Of a stretch of 22,208 bases of DNA, positions 7,129 through 14,877 are shown in pieces (the first letter of the stretch is position 1; every line of letters begins with the position of its first letter). The stretch spans positions 14,697 through 36,904 of the forward strand of contig DIFE01000153.1 in NCBI GenBank assembly GCA_002418985.1. The letters run 5' to 3'. A model generated the notes under the pieces. It was given only the letters and a program-made list of their open reading frames with translations, had not been told where the DNA came from and searched no databases. A program made the position numbers and the translations under genes. This stretch comes from Deltaproteobacteria bacterium UBA5756. Lineage in GTDB: Bacteria > Desulfobacterota > Syntrophorhabdia > Syntrophorhabdales > Syntrophorhabdaceae.

Positions 7129-9179
7129 ACGAGGCCCAGTGCCTTCAGGACTATGTCGATCGCCTTAATTCCAATGAACGGTGCCACGACCCCTCCGACC
7201 CCATAGATCATGAGAGACCTTCTCAGGAGCGCAGCGGCGCCGAGCGGCCGGTATTTGACGCCGCGCAGGGCAAGGGGGATGAGGAGGATGATAATGATCG
7301 CATTGAAGATCACGGCGGACAGGATCGCACTTGCAGGTGATGCGAGGCGCATTACGTTCAGGGGAGCGATCTCGGGATAGACCCCGGCGAACATTGCCGG
7401 GAGGATGGCGAAGTACTTTGCCACATCGTTAGCGATGGAGAAAGTGGTCAAGGTACCCCGGGTCATCAGGAGTTGCTTCCCGACCTCGACGACCTCGAGG
7501 AGCTTCGTGGGGTCCGAATCGAGATCGACCATGTTGGCGGCCTCTTTCGCGGCCTGCGTACCGGTGTTCATGGCTATGCCGACGTCGGCCTGCGCCAGCG
7601 CCGGAGCGTCGTTCGTGCCGTCGCCCGTCATTGCAACCAGCCTTCCTTTTTCCTGCTCCTCCTTGATGAGGGCCATCTTCTTTTCAGGGGTAGCCTCGGC
7701 GAGGAAGCCGTCGACATTTGCTTCTTTCGCGATGGCCGCCGCGGTCCGGGGATTATCGCCGGTAATCATGACGGTCTTTATCCCCATGGCCCGAAAACGT
7801 TCGAACCGGTCCCCTATTCCTTCCTTTACCATGTCCTTGAGATGGATGACCCCGAGGACCTCGGCGTTCCGTGAGACCGCGAGCGGCGTTCCGCCGCCCT
7901 GGCCTATCCGTTCAGCGGTCAGGCGGATGAGCGGCGCAACGGTACCCCCGGACTCCTCGACGAATGCGCATATGGCATCCACCGCTCCCTTGCGGACGAT
8001 TGTGCCGTTGAAGTCGCACCCGCTCATTCGCGTATGCGCGCTGAAGGGCATATATTCGACGACTCCGGCAAGGTTTCTTTCAAATCCTGCCGTTTCGTAT
8101 TGCGAACCGATAAGGGCGACAATGGACCTGCCCTCGGGCGTTTCGTCGGCAATGCTCGCCTGGAAGGCTGCTTCCGCGAGACGTTCCGGAGGTACCCCAT
8201 CCACCGGGATGAGTTCGCTAGCCATCCTGTTGCCCAGCGTGATCGTCCCCGTCTTGTCGAGAAGGAGCGTGTCGATGTCTCCTGCCGCCTCCACGGCCTT
8301 GCCGCTCATGGCGAGAACGTTCTTCCTGATCAGCCGGTCCATGCCCGCGATCCCGATGGCGGAGATGAGGCCGCCGATCGTCGTCGGAATGAGGCAGACA
8401 AGGAGAGCCGCGATGACGGTCATGGACAGGGCGATCCCTGAGTACATTGCCAGGGGGACAAGGGTTACCGACACCAGGAGAAAGACAAGGGTCAGCCCCA
8501 TAAGAAGAATATGGAGCGCGATCTCATTGGGCGTCTTCTGCCGTGACGAACCCTCTACGAGCGCGATCATTCTGTCGAGAAACGAGTTCCCGGGACTTGC
8601 CGTTATTCTGACACGGATCTCGTCGGAGAGCACCCGTGTGCCTCCCGTCACGGCTGACCGGTCGCCTCCGCTCTCACGGATGACGGGGGCCGATTCTCCC
8701 GTAACGACGGACTCGTCAACGGAAGCGATGCCTTCGATGACCTCACCGTCACCGGGGATCACCTCGCCGGCCCGCACGACGACAACATCATCCCTGGTAA
8801 GCAGGGTGGAGGAGACCTCTGTTTCGATGCCATCCTTCACGAGGCGGGCAGGGGTGTCCTTTCTTATCTTCCGCAGACTGTCTGCCTGCGCCTTGCCGCG
8901 CCCTTCCGCGACTGCTTCGGCGAAGTTGGCGAAGAGTACCGTGAACCAGAGCCAGACGCTCACTGAGGCGGTGAACCACAGCGGTGCAGAGTGGTGCCCG
9001 GAGGCGATGATGTCCTGAAAGAAAAGCCCCGTCGTGAGGGCGCTGCCCACCTCGACGATGAACATGACGGGGTTTCTGATCATAACACGGGGCGACAGTT
9101 TTTTCAGGCTCTCGACGACGGCCTGACGCAGAATCCTGCCGTCAAAAAGCGATACGTCCTTCCGTGGGTGCTGTGTCAT
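7125..9179 (-). CDS. kdpB: Potassium-transporting P-type ATPase, ATP-binding subunit KdpB
   Basis: This 684-residue P-type ATPase has all class signatures: VVTGESAPV in the actuator domain, the phosphorylated aspartate in LLLDKTGTITLGN, the nucleotide-binding region, and MTGDGTNDAPALAQADVG. It hydrolyses ATP to drive potassium import through KdpA. E. coli KdpB has 682 residues, so it is full length. The ATG at 9179 was chosen over an in-frame ATG at 9200 because GGGAGGAG lies 8 bp upstream and the start then follows the kdpA stop by one base. In E. coli the TGES serine is a regulatory phosphorylation site; that serine is present here too. The C-terminus has the usual membrane helices and overlaps kdpC. 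Confidence 0.97.
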   Translation of the reverse strand: MTQHPRKDVSLFDGRILRQAVVESLKKLSPRVMIRNPVMFIVEVGSALTTGLFFQDIIASGHHSAPLWFTASVSVWLWFTVLFANFAEAVAEGRGKAQADSLRKIRKDTPARLVKDGIETEVSSTLLTRDDVVVVRAGEVIPGDGEVIEGIASVDESVVTGESAPVIRESGGDRSAVTGGTRVLSDEIRVRITASPGNSFLDRMIALVEGSSRQKTPNEIALHILLMGLTLVFLLVSVTLVPLAMYSGIALSMTVIAALLVCLIPTTIGGLISAIGIAGMDRLIRKNVLAMSGKAVEAAGDIDTLLLDKTGTITLGNRMASELIPVDGVPPERLAEAAFQASIADETPEGRSIVALIGSQYETAGFERNLAGVVEYMPFSAHTRMSGCDFNGTIVRKGAVDAICAFVEESGGTVAPLIRLTAERIGQGGGTPLAVSRNAEVLGVIHLKDMVKEGIGDRFERFRAMGIKTVMITGDNPRTAAAIAKEANVDGFLAEATPEKKMALIKEEQEKGRLVAMTGDGTNDAPALAQADVGIAMNTGTQAAKEAANMVDLDSDPTKLLEVVEVGKQLLMTRGTLTTFSIANDVAKYFAILPAMFAGVYPEIAPLNVMRLASPASAILSAVIFNAIIIILLIPLALRGVKYRPLGAAALLRRSLMIYGVGGVVAPFIGIKAIDIVLKALGLV

Positions 9180-9180
9180 C

Positions 9181-10902
9181 CTAGAGGCTCCTCCCCGCAT
9201 GGGCGATGAAGTGTTCCACCACGGGTCCCAGGGAAAGCGCAGGAAAGAATGTGAGGGCCCCGACGATTATAACGGCACCGGTGAGGAGCACCACGAAAAG
9301 AAAACCTTCCGTGGGGAACGTGCCGGGGCCGGGAGGGATATCTTTTTTTGACACCATGGAGCCGGCGATGGCGAGGACGGGAAGGATCATGAGGAACCTG
9401 CCCGCCAGCATGGCGATGGCCAGAACGATATTCCACCAGGGGGTGTTGGCGTTGAGACCCGCGAAGGCGGACCCGTTGTTCCCCCCGGCGCTGCCGGCGG
9501 CATACAGGATCTGGCTCAATCCATGGGGGCCGCCGTTGGTGATGGAACTTACACCATATGGAGCGACGGCAGACCAGGCCGCCGTGATAAGAACGATGAA
9601 GGGAAAAATGAGGATATAGGCCGTGACGTACTGCATCTGGCGGGCCTCGATCTTCTTTCCAAGGTACTCGGGGGTGCGCCCGACCATGAGGCCCGCTATG
9701 AAGACCGCAAGGATCGCGTAGATCAACATTCCGTAAAGCCCGGCCCCGACACCGCCGAAGACGACCTCCCCGAGCATTATGTTCACAAGAGGGACGAGGC
9801 CGCTCAGGGGCGTGTAGCTGTCGTGCATGGAGTTTACGGCTCCGCACGAGGCCGCTGTGGTTATCGCAGCGAAGAGTGTTGAGCCTGCAACGCCGAAACG
9901 CACCTCTTTTCCCTCCATGTTTCCTGCCGCCTGATCGAGGGGCAGTCCCGCGAGGGCGGGATTCGGGCGGGACTCCGCGTAATAGCTGACCGCAGCGCCC
10001 GCCATGAAAAGAACGGCCATCGCCCAGAAGATCACCCACCCCTGCCGTTTGTTGCCCGCCATCCTGCCGTAGGCATAGGTCAGGCCGGCGGGAATCAGGA
10101 AAATGAGCACCATTTCGATGAAATTGGTCAGGGGCGTCGGATTTTCAAAGGGATGGGAGCTATTGGCATTGAAAAAGCCCCCGCCGTTTGTTCCCAGTTC
10201 CTTGATGATCTCCTGCGACGCCACCGGTCCCATTGCAATGGTCTGGCGAACCCCTTCAAGGGTCGTGATCTCCCTGTAAGGGTGGATATTCTGAACGACG
10301 CCCTGAGACACCAGAAAGAGCGCCCCGACTATTGAAAGGGGCAGCAGGACATATATGATGGAACGGGTGAGATCGACCCAGAAATTACCTATCGTTGCCC
10401 CCCTTGCCTGGGATGCTTTTCGGGTGAGGCCTCTCGCGAGGGCAAAGGCCACGGCTATGCCCGCCCCGGCGGAGACGAAATTCTGCCAGGCGAGGGCTGC
10501 CATCTGGACGAGATAGCTCATCGTCGATTCCCCGGGGTATGCCTGCCAGTTCGTGTTGGTGACGAAACTGACGGCGGTGTTGAATGCGAGTTGCGGGGGT
10601 ACCCCCTTGAAGTCTTGCGGGTTGAAGGGCAGGAAGTACTGGAGCCTTTGCAGGCCGTAGACGACAAGGACACAGAAAAAGCTGAAAACAAAAAGCGAGA
10701 AGGCGTATTCCTTCCAGGTCTGTTCCCTGTCCTCATTCACCATCACCATGCGGTACGCAAGACGTTCTGCCGCTCCAAGGACCCTGGGAAGGGGCTTCTT
10801 TTCTCCCTCGAATACGCGGTAGAGATAATTCCCCACCGGCCTTGTCAGGGCAAGGATGATCAGGAAATAGAGTATTATCTGGGCCCAGCCGTAAATGCTC
10901 AT
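9181..10902 (-). CDS. kdpA: Potassium-transporting ATPase potassium-binding subunit KdpA
   Basis: This 573-residue polytopic membrane protein belongs to the superfamily of K+ transporters. It has four selectivity-loop motifs, one per pore repeat: SFVTNTNWQ, ELGTNGGGFFNANS, SCGAVNSMHDS and GNNGSAFAGL. It binds K+ and forms the inner-membrane import path of KdpFABC. The E. coli subunit has 557 residues. The start follows the kdpF stop by 9 bp, with AGGGAC partly inside the kdpF stop region as the ribosome-binding site. Together with the intact kdpF, kdpB and kdpC, this indicates a functional high-affinity pump. Confidence 0.97.
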   Translation of the reverse strand: MSIYGWAQIILYFLIILALTRPVGNYLYRVFEGEKKPLPRVLGAAERLAYRMVMVNEDREQTWKEYAFSLFVFSFFCVLVVYGLQRLQYFLPFNPQDFKGVPPQLAFNTAVSFVTNTNWQAYPGESTMSYLVQMAALAWQNFVSAGAGIAVAFALARGLTRKASQARGATIGNFWVDLTRSIIYVLLPLSIVGALFLVSQGVVQNIHPYREITTLEGVRQTIAMGPVASQEIIKELGTNGGGFFNANSSHPFENPTPLTNFIEMVLIFLIPAGLTYAYGRMAGNKRQGWVIFWAMAVLFMAGAAVSYYAESRPNPALAGLPLDQAAGNMEGKEVRFGVAGSTLFAAITTAASCGAVNSMHDSYTPLSGLVPLVNIMLGEVVFGGVGAGLYGMLIYAILAVFIAGLMVGRTPEYLGKKIEARQMQYVTAYILIFPFIVLITAAWSAVAPYGVSSITNGGPHGLSQILYAAGSAGGNNGSAFAGLNANTPWWNIVLAIAMLAGRFLMILPVLAIAGSMVSKKDIPPGPGTFPTEGFLFVVLLTGAVIIVGALTFFPALSLGPVVEHFIAHAGRSL

Positions 10903-10911
10903 GTCATGTCC

Positions 10912-10995
10912 CTAAAAGCGGTCCGGCCTGCACAGTGCGTAGACAAGGTATATGGCGAGCACTAAGGATATGATTGACCCTACGACATATTCCAT
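10912..10995 (-). CDS. kdpF: Potassium-transporting ATPase small subunit KdpF (27 aa)
   Basis: This 27-codon ORF encodes a single hydrophobic helix, MEYVVGSIISLVLAIYLVYAL, followed by CRPDRF. It matches the known KdpF pattern (about 29 aa, ending in a short polar tail with RP) and occupies the canonical place immediately before kdpA, with a 9-bp gap. AAAGGTGG, about 8 bp upstream of the ATG, is a good ribosome-binding site. KdpF is a peripheral lipid-like stabiliser of the KdpFABC complex. The gene is too short for most ORF callers and could easily be missed. Confidence 0.9.
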   Translation of the reverse strand: MEYVVGSIISLVLAIYLVYALCRPDRF

Positions 10996-11012
10996 CGAGA
11001 CATTCCACCTTT

Positions 11013-11117
11013 TCAGTTCTTTCCGAAACGGATCATGTAGAGCCACGCAACCACGAAAAACACAAGCATCGCGATGCCAAACAGATCATCGAATATATCG
11101 GACCCCTGGATATACAT
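11013..11117 (-). CDS. 34-residue single-helix membrane ORF leading the kdp operon
   Basis: This 34-codon ORF lies 17 bp upstream of kdpF on the same strand. It encodes an acidic N-terminus (MYIQGSDIFDD), one hydrophobic helix (LFGIAMLVFFVVAWLYM) and a basic end (IRFGKN). That is the layout of a small inner-membrane protein oriented N-out or with a positive-inside C-terminus. There is no ribosome-binding site in front of the ATG. The sigma-54 promoter just upstream predicts a transcript start around 11119, only about 2 bases before the ATG, so translation would be leaderless. It may be a second small Kdp subunit or a regulatory leader peptide. It is unrecognised, and may not be expressed. Confidence 0.45.
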   Translation of the reverse strand: MYIQGSDIFDDLFGIAMLVFFVVAWLYMIRFGKN

Positions 11118-11129
11118 GATAGAGAGAAG

Positions 11130-11144
11130 AGCAAACTGTGTGCC
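11130..11144 (-). promoter_or_regulatory. Sigma-54 (-24/-12) promoter of the kdp operon
   Basis: On the minus strand the sequence reads GGCAC-ACAGT-TTGCT. The -24 GG and -12 GC are separated by exactly 10 bp, and the flanking bases match the consensus TGGCAC-N5-TTGCW except for the leading T. The predicted transcription start is near 11119. It faces the kdp genes, and the adjacent upstream gene is a sigma-54 activator with a GAFTGA motif, so the match is unlikely to be chance. Confidence 0.75.
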
Positions 11145-11164
11145 TTGAACCGTCTGTGGATTTT

Positions 11165-11185
11165 AACAATGTTTTCAACATGTTG
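11165..11185. promoter_or_regulatory. Two adjacent AACA/TGTT palindromes upstream of the kdp promoter
   Basis: AACA-A-TGTT (11165-11173) is followed by the perfect palindrome CAACATGTTG (11176-11185). They lie about 46-66 bp upstream of the predicted transcription start, between the -24 box and the candidate enhancer sites. They could bind a second regulator or help DNA bending. No matching known operator is claimed. Confidence 0.3.
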
Positions 11186-11209
11186 CCTGAAGCAGGTTCC
11201 GGAATGGCG

Positions 11210-11253
11210 TTGCAGAATGAAAGATGGGCCTTTTCGGGGATTGCAAAATGCAA
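11210..11253 (-). promoter_or_regulatory. Paired dyad sites, candidate enhancer (UAS) for the NtrC-type regulator
   Basis: A perfect dyad TTGCA-AAA-TGCAA lies at 11241-11253, extended by one A/T pair on each side. A degraded copy TTGCA-GAA-TGAAA starts at 11210. The copies are offset by 31 bp, about three helical turns, in the same orientation. Their centres are about 128 and 97 bp upstream of the predicted kdp transcription start, the usual range for enhancer-binding-protein sites. The binding protein is inferred to be the regulator encoded at 11276-12613. Confidence 0.5.
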
Positions 11254-11275
11254 TAAGGGGACATGGTTGAAGATG

Positions 11276-12613
11276 CTATGTCTCTTCAAATCTTTTGCGC
11301 TTGCGCCACAACGTCGAGGCGTCGACGCCGAGTATGCGGGCAGCCTCATCGAGGTTTACGGAAGAGGCCATTACGGAGATGATGTGTTCTTTTTCCACCT
11401 CCTCCAGTGAGTGGTGCCCTCCTATCCGCACGCTCTTTCCGGTTTCGGGTCTTATTCGTTCGGGAAGGAATTCGGGCCCGATGACCTGGGAAGGGCACAG
11501 GATGACAGCCCTTTCCATTGCGTTTCTGAGTTCCCTTACGTTTCCCGGCCAATTATATGCGAGCATGGCTTGCTCAACGGCCCCCGACAATTCAGGGACC
11601 GCCCTTTTTGCATCCCTGGCAAAAAAGGCGAGGAACCTATTTGCCAGGGGAATTATGTCCTGCTGTCTTTCCCGTAAGGGGGGCACGGGTATTTCTATGA
11701 CATTGATCCTGAAGAGGAGGTCTTCACGGAACTTTTGCTGCTGCACAGCCTGTTCCAGGTCTCTGTTCGTGGCGGCCACAATGCGTACGTTGGCCTTGCG
11801 CGTTCGTGTCTCGCCCACCCGTTCAAAGGATTTTTCCTGGAGGAACCTCAGGAGCTTGCCCTGGATGGCGGGGGATATCTCGCTTATCTCGTCAAGGAAG
11901 AGAGTTCCTCCCTCGGCCCGTTCAACCATACCTTCCTTGTCCTGTGTCGCGCCGGTGAAGGCCCCCCTGGCATGACCGAAGAGTTCGCTGGCGAGAAGTT
12001 CTTCCGACAGGGTAGGGCAGCTTATAGTAATAAAAGGACGGTTGGCACGGGGGCTTTTCATGTGGAGCATCCTGGCAAGGATCCCTTTTCCCGTGCCGCT
12101 TTCCCCGCGCATCAGCACCGCCGCATCGGATAGAGATGCCCTGGTCAGAGTGTCGATGGCCGCAGCCATCTTCGGAGCGCCGCTGTCGAGGCTGATCTCG
12201 GGAACGGTCTCTTTCAGTCTGTTCTCAAGCTCCGCCACCCTCCCTTCCAGTTCCAGAGCGCAGGTGGTCTTGTCAATGGCGTGACGTATCTGGGCGGGAG
12301 AAAAAGGTTTGGGGAGGTAGTCCCTGGCGCCGAGTTTTATGGCCTCTACCGCGGTTTCAAAGGTCGCGTAGGCAGTGATGATGATGACGGCCATTCCGGG
12401 AGAGAGCGCCAGAATCTGCAGCAGCAGGTCCATCCCGTTCTCGTTGCCGAGCCGGAGGTCGAGAAAGGCAATATCGTATCTTTCCTGCCTCAGGGCCGCC
12501 AGTGCGCTGCCCGCACTGCCCACGGCGGTAACACGGTGCCCCATCGTCTCCAGGCAGACAGAAAGCGTGGACCGTATGTTCTTCTCGTCATCGATGACAA
12601 GGATGTTCTTCAT
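11276..12613 (-). CDS. NtrC-type sigma-54-dependent response regulator, probable kdp activator
   Basis: This 445-residue regulator has a receiver domain with phosphoacceptor D52, acidic pocket D8/D9, T80 and K102. A AAA+ domain follows, with Walker A GESGTGKG (170-177), the sigma-54 contact loop GAFTGA (217-222) and Walker B LFLDE (238-242). The C-terminal Fis-type helix-turn-helix is LDEAARILGVDASTLWRKRK. The start at 12613 was chosen over an upstream in-frame ATG because it begins MKNILVIDDE directly and has AAAGGT about 9 bp upstream. It is read in the same direction as the kdp operon and ends about 155 bp before its promoter. It probably receives phosphate from the kinase at 3478-5340 and activates the -24/-12 promoter. 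No OmpR-type KdpE is present in the window. Confidence 0.9.
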   Translation of the reverse strand: MKNILVIDDEKNIRSTLSVCLETMGHRVTAVGSAGSALAALRQERYDIAFLDLRLGNENGMDLLLQILALSPGMAVIIITAYATFETAVEAIKLGARDYLPKPFSPAQIRHAIDKTTCALELEGRVAELENRLKETVPEISLDSGAPKMAAAIDTLTRASLSDAAVLMRGESGTGKGILARMLHMKSPRANRPFITISCPTLSEELLASELFGHARGAFTGATQDKEGMVERAEGGTLFLDEISEISPAIQGKLLRFLQEKSFERVGETRTRKANVRIVAATNRDLEQAVQQQKFREDLLFRINVIEIPVPPLRERQQDIIPLANRFLAFFARDAKRAVPELSGAVEQAMLAYNWPGNVRELRNAMERAVILCPSQVIGPEFLPERIRPETGKSVRIGGHHSLEEVEKEHIISVMASSVNLDEAARILGVDASTLWRKRKRFEET

Positions 12614-12697
12614 ACAAGATACCTTTAGCACAAACGGGGGCCGTCCACAAGGGCCGCACATTCATCCCGTCACCGATGCGGGCAAGGCCTTTTCTTT

Positions 12698-13099
12698 TCA
12701 CCGGTTGTTCTTCAAGATATCCTTCACGATTTGCCAGTCAGGATCGGGAAAGCCGTATGCATGGAGATCCCCCGGGGTTACCCATTGAACCTCGTCATGG
12801 TCGTTGAGGACCATCTCGCCGGAGACATACTTCGCGTGGTACGCATAAAGGATGATGGCGGACTGGCAGTTGAGGACGTGTTTTCGCGAGGAGATGAGCG
12901 TGCCCACCGTTATATCGATGCCCAGTTCTTCCCGGATCTCCCGTTTCAGGCATTCCTCGAGGGTTTCATTTTCCTCGAGCTTGCCGCCGGGGAATTCCCA
13001 GCCATGCCCCATGAATGGGTGCTTTCTCCGCGCAATGAGTATCCTGCCGTCCCGTTCGATGACGGCGGCGGTGACGGGCAGATAATCGGGGTCGGTCAT
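12698..13099 (-). CDS. Nudix hydrolase, MutT/8-oxo-dGTP diphosphatase-like
   Basis: This 133-residue protein carries a complete Nudix box, GGKLEENETLEECLKREI-REELGI, with the metal-binding glutamates REEL intact. The preceding WEFPGGK and the ending VQWVTPGDLHAYGFPDPDW are typical of the MutT/8-oxo-dGTP group, where the substrate-pocket residues lie in the latter segment. The function is probably cleaning of oxidised nucleotides, though other nucleoside diphosphate derivatives are possible. The ATG at 13099 was preferred to the one at 13117, because AAAGGAA lies about 8 bp upstream of the former and nothing suitable precedes the latter. The gene is 84 bp upstream of the regulator gene in the same direction, so read-through into it is possible. 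Confidence 0.88.
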   Translation of the reverse strand: MTDPDYLPVTAAVIERDGRILIARRKHPFMGHGWEFPGGKLEENETLEECLKREIREELGIDITVGTLISSRKHVLNCQSAIILYAYHAKYVSGEMVLNDHDEVQWVTPGDLHAYGFPDPDWQIVKDILKNNR

Positions 13100-13204
13100 T
13101 TCGGAAGTTCCTTTCATTGTTTTTATAACATCATGAAGGGGCGCAAAACCAGCATAAACAGTGGGCCCCGCGACCGGGGAGCCGGCTGACGGTTTGACCG
13201 GGTG

Positions 13205-13687
13205 CTACTTAGAGGGCTTTCCGGCGGAGTTCTTGTGCAGAGAGATTCTTACGGCAAAGCCGCGGTCCAGGCGATAGGTTTGTTCTATGCCTGTAACCGA
13301 GGGGTTTTGCATGGAAAGATCTGCCGTCAGGTTCTGCGTGTCAAGGGTGACGGTGAAATCAACGGTGCCGTCAGAGTCGTAATCCACGGCCTCTTCGATC
13401 TTCCGGGGCCAGGGGGGTTGTCCATACCAGTTTACCTGTATAAAGCCGTCGGCGCGGTCCGAGAAAAGGCCGTCGAAGACGGGGCGGTGTATGAGGGATT
13501 TGTACGTGCCGTGGTCGATGGTCTTTATCACTTCACCGCCTGAGTATCTGGGCGACACGGTTATACCCGTGGCGCGGGCAAAGATACGGCTCAAGGCATC
13601 ATTCCCGACGAAGGTGACAATGACAACGATGAACGCCGCGGCCGCCATTGTGTATCCGAGTGCCGCTTTAAGCTTTTTTGCCGCCAT
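13205..13687 (-). CDS. Membrane-anchored protein of unknown function with a calcium-loop-like motif
   Basis: This 160-residue protein has one N-terminal hydrophobic helix (residues 9-28) with KKLK in front, so most of the chain is probably periplasmic. The sequence DYDSDGTVDF (residues 102-111, after IEEAV) fits an EF-hand/thrombospondin-type calcium loop: D102, D104, D106, G107, D110. No cysteine or haem motif is present. It is the third gene of a cassette, 12 bp after the polyferredoxin gene, so it is probably co-expressed with it and works with the same membrane redox complex. The family is not recognised. The start ATG at 13687 is supported only by the hydrophobic helix that follows. Confidence 0.7.
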   Translation of the reverse strand: MAAKKLKAALGYTMAAAAFIVVIVTFVGNDALSRIFARATGITVSPRYSGGEVIKTIDHGTYKSLIHRPVFDGLFSDRADGFIQVNWYGQPPWPRKIEEAVDYDSDGTVDFTVTLDTQNLTADLSMQNPSVTGIEQTYRLDRGFAVRISLHKNSAGKPSK

Positions 13688-13699
13688 TTAACCCCTTTA

Positions 13700-14875
13700 T
13701 TAATGTGCCAGCAGGCTTCCCGTGGTGAAGAGCCCTATGATCCGTACGATAGCGCTCTGAATATTTCCACCGGCCATGGTAGAGAGAAAGAGAAACGCCG
13801 GGAAAAGAAAAAGCAGCCGCTGCGCCGTCCGGTCATCCCCGAGGGAGGTGCCCTTGATGTGGAACGAAAGCGCCCCTTTGGGACAATTGTCGATGCACTT
13901 GCCGCACTTGATACAGGTCATGCGGGCCTTTCCTTTGTCGAGAGATTCTTCCGACATGGAAAAGGTGGGGCAGACGGTGATGCATTTCTTGCATTTAACG
14001 CAGAGGTTCTTGTCCACGCGGACCTCAAAGGGGCTTATCTTGTTCGTGAAGGATTGAAAGGCCCCAAAAGGGCAGAAAAGCCCGCACTGAATCCGCCTCT
14101 TTGCGAGAAGGGGCAGTATTACGACAAGACCCGCGAAAAGCGTCAGGAATATGATCATCTGTACAAGTCTCGTCAGTGACGTGACCTGTACGTATTCGGT
14201 AACGGCCTTGTAAGGGCAGAGCCACTCGCAGTATGTGGGCGACAGCATCGCCGCCGATGTGAGGGCGACGGCGAGAAGGACGGCGAAGGAAAGGTAATGC
14301 CATTTCTTGCCGATGTTTTTGATGATCGGCCGCTTCATGATACGCGAAAAACCGTCGTCCCACCCACCCAAAAAGCATCCCCATGCGCAAAAGCCCCTTC
14401 CCAGAGAAAGCGAGGCCCCGATCCAGATAATGAACATGCTGGCTATCGCCGCGTAGACCCCTGTCATGGTGCCGGGGAAGATGATGGTCCTTGTCAGTGC
14501 CAGTGGGATGATCGTCATGGGTATGACGATATGACAGAACGGTGTCCTGCATTCCAGGATCTCCGATTCGCTGAGCGCCATGCTGCCCCGTGCCTCGACG
14601 TAATGGGAAATGAAAGAGATGACGAATGCTACTGCGAAGACGGTGAACAGTATTGCCCGCCAGCGGTCCGTACGGCCCGTCTTTACCATGAGAAAAAAGA
14701 GGGTATTGAGAAAGCAAAATGTTGCCACGAGAGCGAAAAGGTGCCTGGGGTCGTGGGTCAACTTTCCGCCCGAGAGGATGACGAAGGTCATGAGCATCAT
14801 GGGCAGGGAGGTTAAGGCGGCCCGCAGGTTCGTCATTGTCGTGGCGTGCGGCCCGATGGATGGGTTGTCCGGCAT
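13700..14875 (-). CDS. NapH-like membrane polyferredoxin with two 4Fe-4S clusters and CxxxCP motifs
   Basis: This 391-residue integral membrane protein has about five helices. Two ferredoxin clusters sit at C292/C295/C298/C302 and C321/C324/C327/C331. Upstream are CxxxC motifs typical of the NapH/NosR/CcoG membrane ferredoxin group: C163-C167 (FCAWGC), C216-C220 (CEWLCP) and C264-C268 (CGLFCP). Another cysteine pair, C109 and C114, lies in a loop. Such proteins pass electrons between the quinone pool or cytoplasm and a periplasmic enzyme or maturation factor. It starts 2 bp after the stop of the CcdA-like gene and is followed by the anchored protein. The partner enzyme is not in the window, so its exact role is unknown. 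Confidence 0.85.
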   Translation of the reverse strand: MPDNPSIGPHATTMTNLRAALTSLPMMLMTFVILSGGKLTHDPRHLFALVATFCFLNTLFFLMVKTGRTDRWRAILFTVFAVAFVISFISHYVEARGSMALSESEILECRTPFCHIVIPMTIIPLALTRTIIFPGTMTGVYAAIASMFIIWIGASLSLGRGFCAWGCFLGGWDDGFSRIMKRPIIKNIGKKWHYLSFAVLLAVALTSAAMLSPTYCEWLCPYKAVTEYVQVTSLTRLVQMIIFLTLFAGLVVILPLLAKRRIQCGLFCPFGAFQSFTNKISPFEVRVDKNLCVKCKKCITVCPTFSMSEESLDKGKARMTCIKCGKCIDNCPKGALSFHIKGTSLGDDRTAQRLLFLFPAFLFLSTMAGGNIQSAIVRIIGLFTTGSLLAH

Positions 14876-14877
14876 GG

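Noticed and set aside
7405..9018. 537-residue plus-strand open frame
   Set aside because: It is the antisense of kdpB, rich in Ser/Arg/Thr with no domain; kdpB on the other strand has all P-type ATPase motifs.
13166..13179. CCCCG-N4-CGGGG hairpin after the redox cassette as a terminator
   Set aside because: The stem is only 5 bp and no T run follows on the minus strand.
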